A DNA stretch of 64,000 nucleotides from Bradyrhizobium manausense. Lineage in GTDB: Bacteria; Pseudomonadota; Alphaproteobacteria; Rhizobiales; Xanthobacteraceae. The stretch is from contig NZ_JAFCJI010000001.1 of NCBI RefSeq assembly GCF_018131105.1, positions 1,550,001 through 1,614,000 of the forward strand, written 5' to 3'. Position 1 is the first letter of the stretch. Every line of letters starts with the position of its first letter. The position numbers and the translations under genes are program-made. The notes under the pieces were generated by a model. It was not told the DNA's origin, ran no database searches, and was given only the letters and a program-made list of their open reading frames with translations. Below are positions 61,516-64,000 of this stretch, piece after piece.

Positions 61516-62067
61516 GTGGCACGCGCAATGACGGTGGATGGCAACCTCATCCGCTTCGACTGGCCTGGGCAATGGATTGCGCGGGTGCTGTCGGTGCCGT
61601 TTCTCGCCGCCGGCGGCTATCTCCTATGGAACGTTGCGCTCGGCATGCGCAATGATTTTGCCGGCTTCGGCCGCCTGAGCGACGATCTGGTCCCGATCCT
61701 GGTGTTCTCCGGCATCGGCCTCGCGACGCTGATTCCAGGGCTCTATCTGGCGACCTATCGCTATTTCATCGAGCTCGACAAATCGCTGGCCGAAATCGTC
61801 GTGACGCGCGCATTCGGTCCGCTCAAGTTCAGAAGCCCGCGCCAGCTCGCCGACTTCCATTTCATCAGCATTACCGACCGTGGCGGCACCGACGAAGACG
61901 AGGCGACGCTGTTCCACGTCAATCTCTGCGGCAACAGGGGCACCGAGGCGATTGCGCTCTCGAGCTTCTCCAGCCGCGACGAGGCCAATGCGTTCGCCCG
62001 CGACCTCGGCCGCGCGCTCAAACTGCCGGCGCGCGATTATGTCGGCACCGAGCCGGACGCGGACTGA
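61516..62067 (+). CDS. Hypothetical membrane protein
   Basis: 183 residues from GTG at 61516, with GAGGAG seven bases upstream; an internal ATG at 61528 is the alternative. Two hydrophobic helices (about 24-44 and 59-81) are followed by a soluble C-terminal domain with strands LAEIVVTRAFGPLKFRSPRQLADFHFISITDRG. The layout, helix hairpin and then a small soluble domain, is like several DUF-type membrane proteins; I do not recognise a named family. Confidence 0.7.
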   Translation: MARAMTVDGNLIRFDWPGQWIARVLSVPFLAAGGYLLWNVALGMRNDFAGFGRLSDDLVPILVFSGIGLATLIPGLYLATYRYFIELDKSLAEIVVTRAFGPLKFRSPRQLADFHFISITDRGGTDEDEATLFHVNLCGNRGTEAIALSSFSSRDEANAFARDLGRALKLPARDYVGTEPDAD

Positions 62068-62817
62068 TCAGCCCAGCATATCCTTCTGCATCTTGCCGCC
62101 GTAGAAATGGAAGAACGGCACCGGTGCGTCGTGGCGCAGCGGACCGGTGGCAAGACGCGTGTGAAGCTCGTTGAGCACATTCCGTGTCATGGGATGCAGA
62201 TCTGCGAGCGGCTTTGAGCCGAGCTCGACCCAGACCAGCTCGACCAGCTCCGCATCGGCATGGATCACGCCTTCGACGTGATGGGTGATCGCGGAGGCAT
62301 CCGCCGTAAAGAAGCGGGTGTCGAACCGCTTGACGCGGCCGGGCGGGGTGATCGCGCGCGCGATCAGGAAAAGGCTGGACGGATCGGGCAGCAGGCCCGC
62401 ATCTGCGAACGGCTTCCAGGCACCTTCGAGCTTGGCTTTGCCCTCGCTCTTGCGGCCGAGGCAAAGACCGGTCTCCTCGCAGGCCTCGCGGATCGCGGCA
62501 ATCGCCAGCGATTTGGCGCGCGAGGCCGGCGTCTTCGGGCTGCCCTTGGCGAGATTGGCCTCCAGCTCCGCAGTCATGGGCGCCGCGACCGGCACGCGAT
62601 AATCGTCCTTGTCGACGCGGCCGCCGGGGAAGACGAATTTGCCGGGCATGAACACCACCTTGTCGTGGCGCTTGCCGACCAGCACCTTCGGAATGGCGCC
62701 GCTGCGATCGACCAGGATCAGGGTCGCCGCATCCCGTGGACGAAAATAGGGATGGTGGTCGGCTTCCTTTTCCTCGTGAACCCTGGCCTTTTCGGCCGTC
62801 TGCGCGGTATCGCTCAT
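62068..62817 (-). CDS. NUDIX hydrolase, NUDT19-like with interrupted Nudix box
   Basis: 249 residues. The fold opens with PRDAATLILVDRSG and FVFPGGRVD (62-69). The box element REACEETG is at 110-117, about 45 residues after the GG of the box; canonical Nudix boxes span 23 residues, so this one carries an insert, as in mammalian NUDT19-type enzymes that act on coenzyme A derivatives. Catalytic Glu114-Glu115 are present. It is the last gene of the rnr-DUF983-NUDIX group on the minus strand. Substrate unknown; CoA-type diphosphates possible. Confidence 0.85.
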   Translation of the reverse strand: MSDTAQTAEKARVHEEKEADHHPYFRPRDAATLILVDRSGAIPKVLVGKRHDKVVFMPGKFVFPGGRVDKDDYRVPVAAPMTAELEANLAKGSPKTPASRAKSLAIAAIREACEETGLCLGRKSEGKAKLEGAWKPFADAGLLPDPSSLFLIARAITPPGRVKRFDTRFFTADASAITHHVEGVIHADAELVELVWVELGSKPLADLHPMTRNVLNELHTRLATGPLRHDAPVPFFHFYGGKMQKDMLG

Positions 62818-62849
62818 ATCCTCACCCGAACCGTTCTTGCTTATTTTGC

Positions 62850-63281
62850 TTACACAGGCGGAATACCATCCGGCGGGTTCTCGTCAAACCCGTGCATGCG
62901 CAGAGCCCATTGCAAGCCGACCACAGCTCCCTTCACCGGCTGCAGCAGCCCGAGGGACGCAAAGAAGGTGAAGGGCAGGTAGGCGGCGAAAGTGAGCCAC
63001 GCGGGCGTCGTGTAGTTGGTCTCGATCCAGAGGATGGCCGGCACGGTGATGTGGCCGACGATGACGATCACGAGATAGGCGGGCAGATCGTCGGCGCGAT
63101 GCGGCGTGAAGTCGAGGCCGCAGGACGAGCAATTGTCCGCCGTCTTCAGGAAGGCGCGGAACAGCTTGCCTTGGCCGCAGCGCGGGCAGCGGCTGCGAAA
63201 GCCGCGCTTCATGGCCGCCCAGACGTCGCGTTTCTCGACGAGGCCGGTCTCGCGGGTCCAGATCTTGGGGGCCGTGCTCAT
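62850..63281 (-). CDS. DUF983 family membrane protein
   Basis: 143 residues from ATG at 63281 (an ATG at 63290 would overlap the rnr end). Two CxxC pairs, RCPRCGQGKLF and CSSCGLDF, form a zinc-ribbon of about 25 residues, followed by two hydrophobic helices (LVIVIVGHITVPAILWI and LPFTFFASLGLLQP). DUF983 proteins are small membrane proteins of unknown role in Alphaproteobacteria. The gene starts 2 bases after the rnr stop, so it is co-transcribed. Confidence 0.88.
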   Translation of the reverse strand: MSTAPKIWTRETGLVEKRDVWAAMKRGFRSRCPRCGQGKLFRAFLKTADNCSSCGLDFTPHRADDLPAYLVIVIVGHITVPAILWIETNYTTPAWLTFAAYLPFTFFASLGLLQPVKGAVVGLQWALRMHGFDENPPDGIPPV

Positions 63282-63283
63282 GG

Positions 63284-64000
63284 TCACCATGCCTTGCCCT
63301 TCTTGCCTTTGTTCTTGCCTTTGCCCTTCTTCGGCTTGCCGGACTTCGGCTTCGGTGGCTTGCGTTTTCTATCCGGGCTGCGGCCGGGATGCGCCTTGAG
63401 CGAAGGACGGCGTTGCGGGCCCGCTTGCCGGCGGTCGCGCGGGGCGGTTGTGCTATCCGACGACAGCAGCTCGAAACGCAGCGCGCCTGCGATAGGAGCT
63501 GCTTCGATCAGACGGACGTCAACCACGTCGCCGAGCTGGTACATGGTGCGGCTGCGCGTGCCGACGAGGGCATGGCGGCCCTCGTCATAGTTGAAATATT
63601 CCGTGCCGAGGGATCGGATCGGGATCAATCCGTCGGCGCCAGTTTCAGCTAGTTTGACAAAGAGCCCGGCACGGGTGACGCCGGAGACGCGGCCCTGGAA
63701 ACTCGAGCCGATGCGGTCGGCGAGGTGATGCGCGATCAGGCGGTCGACGGTCTCGCGTTCCGCTTTCATCGCACGCCGCTCTGTCAGCGAAATGTGCGCG
63801 GCGACTTCGGCGAGGGTTTCCGCCGTCTCGCTGTCGGGCAGGGCGCCTTCGCCAAGCCCAAGTGCGCGGACCAGGGCTCGGTGCACGACGAGGTCGGCAT
63901 AACGGCGGATCGGCGAGGTGAAATGCGCGTAGCGGCGCAGATTCAGGCCGAAATGCCCGTAGTTCTCCGACGAATATTCGGCCTGCGCCTGGGCGCGCAG
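63284..64000 (-). CDS. rnr: Ribonuclease R, C-terminal part
   Basis: The frame is open from the window edge (64000) to the stop at 63284, so the N-terminus is outside. Visible: the end of the RNB catalytic domain (SENYGHFGLNLRRYAHFTSPIRRYADLVVHRAL), the S1 RNA-binding domain (GSSFQGRVSGVTRAGLFVKLAETGADGLIPIRSL) and a long lysine-rich tail ending KKGKGKNKGKKGKAW. RNase R is a 3'-5' exonuclease able to degrade structured RNA; the basic tail helps hold duplex RNA. First gene of the DUF983/NUDIX group. Confidence 0.94.
   Translation of the reverse strand: MRAQAQAEYSSENYGHFGLNLRRYAHFTSPIRRYADLVVHRALVRALGLGEGALPDSETAETLAEVAAHISLTERRAMKAERETVDRLIAHHLADRIGSSFQGRVSGVTRAGLFVKLAETGADGLIPIRSLGTEYFNYDEGRHALVGTRSRTMYQLGDVVDVRLIEAAPIAGALRFELLSSDSTTAPRDRRQAGPQRRPSLKAHPGRSPDRKRKPPKPKSGKPKKGKGKNKGKKGKAW

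Overview
The window looks like chromosomal DNA of an alphaproteobacterium, most probably Bradyrhizobium or a very close relative. Grounds: high G+C with alphaproteobacterial codon use; a DivK-PleD cell-cycle pair behind a cluster of GANTC (CcrM) sites; a MipZ-like ATPase; a phasin with PhaR-type operator boxes; an EipB-family envelope protein; an aldoxime dehydratase-nitrilase cluster; and several short palindromic repeats that I recall as recurrent in Bradyrhizobium genomes. There is no prophage, transposase, CRISPR array or rRNA operon. One tRNA gene (Leu, anticodon GAG) is present.

Layout. 0-8.5 kb: end of a PEP-mutase-like gene, acylphosphatase, hybrid sensor kinase, a GbsR/MarR-DUF4166-TIGR01777 operon whose repressor gene appears leaderless under its own palindrome, LysR/tautomerase divergent pair, a small DnaB-like ATPase, lipB and a FliN-domain protein. 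8.7-20.6 kb: tRNA-Leu, two paralogous NodB-type deacetylases, mgtE, an aldo/keto reductase, a TonB/TolA-like protein, a long structured repeat (about 15.9-16.6 kb), DUF599, GST, YidB and DUF1489 genes. 20.9-33.5 kb: MipZ-like ATPase, alpha/beta hydrolase, VWA protein, TehA-type channel, membrane DnaJ, a D,D-carboxypeptidase with SPOR domain, phasin, TadG-like VWA protein and clpS-clpA. 33.5-43.4 kb: MFS exporter, AraC-nitrilase-aldoxime dehydratase cluster, HAD phosphatase, lytic transglycosylase, azlCD and trmO. 43.4-54.4 kb: HIT, FemAB-like acyltransferase, GDPD-RidA, EipB, ACT-dinB-DUF3572 operon, divK-pleD, TetR/MFS pair. 54.4-59.6 kb: a less GC-rich accessory stretch of small secreted proteins and a caspase-like protein, with FixK-type and CRP-type sites. 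59.6-64 kb: rpmG, flavin monooxygenase, and the rnr-DUF983-NUDIX group.

How the genes work together. Most of the window is ordinary housekeeping. The coherent functional units are: a self-contained aldoxime-to-nitrile-to-acid pathway with a divergent AraC regulator (which in a plant-associated bacterium could make phenylacetic or indole-3-acetic acid); protein turnover by ClpS-ClpA; the DivK-PleD cell-cycle/c-di-GMP module; branched-chain amino acid export by AzlCD; and two transporter/repressor pairs. The least explained parts are the membrane-TIGR01777 fusion next to DUF4166, the structured repeat at 15.9-16.6 kb, and the secreted-protein island with its caspase-like member. All assignments come from reading the sequence; no database search was run.
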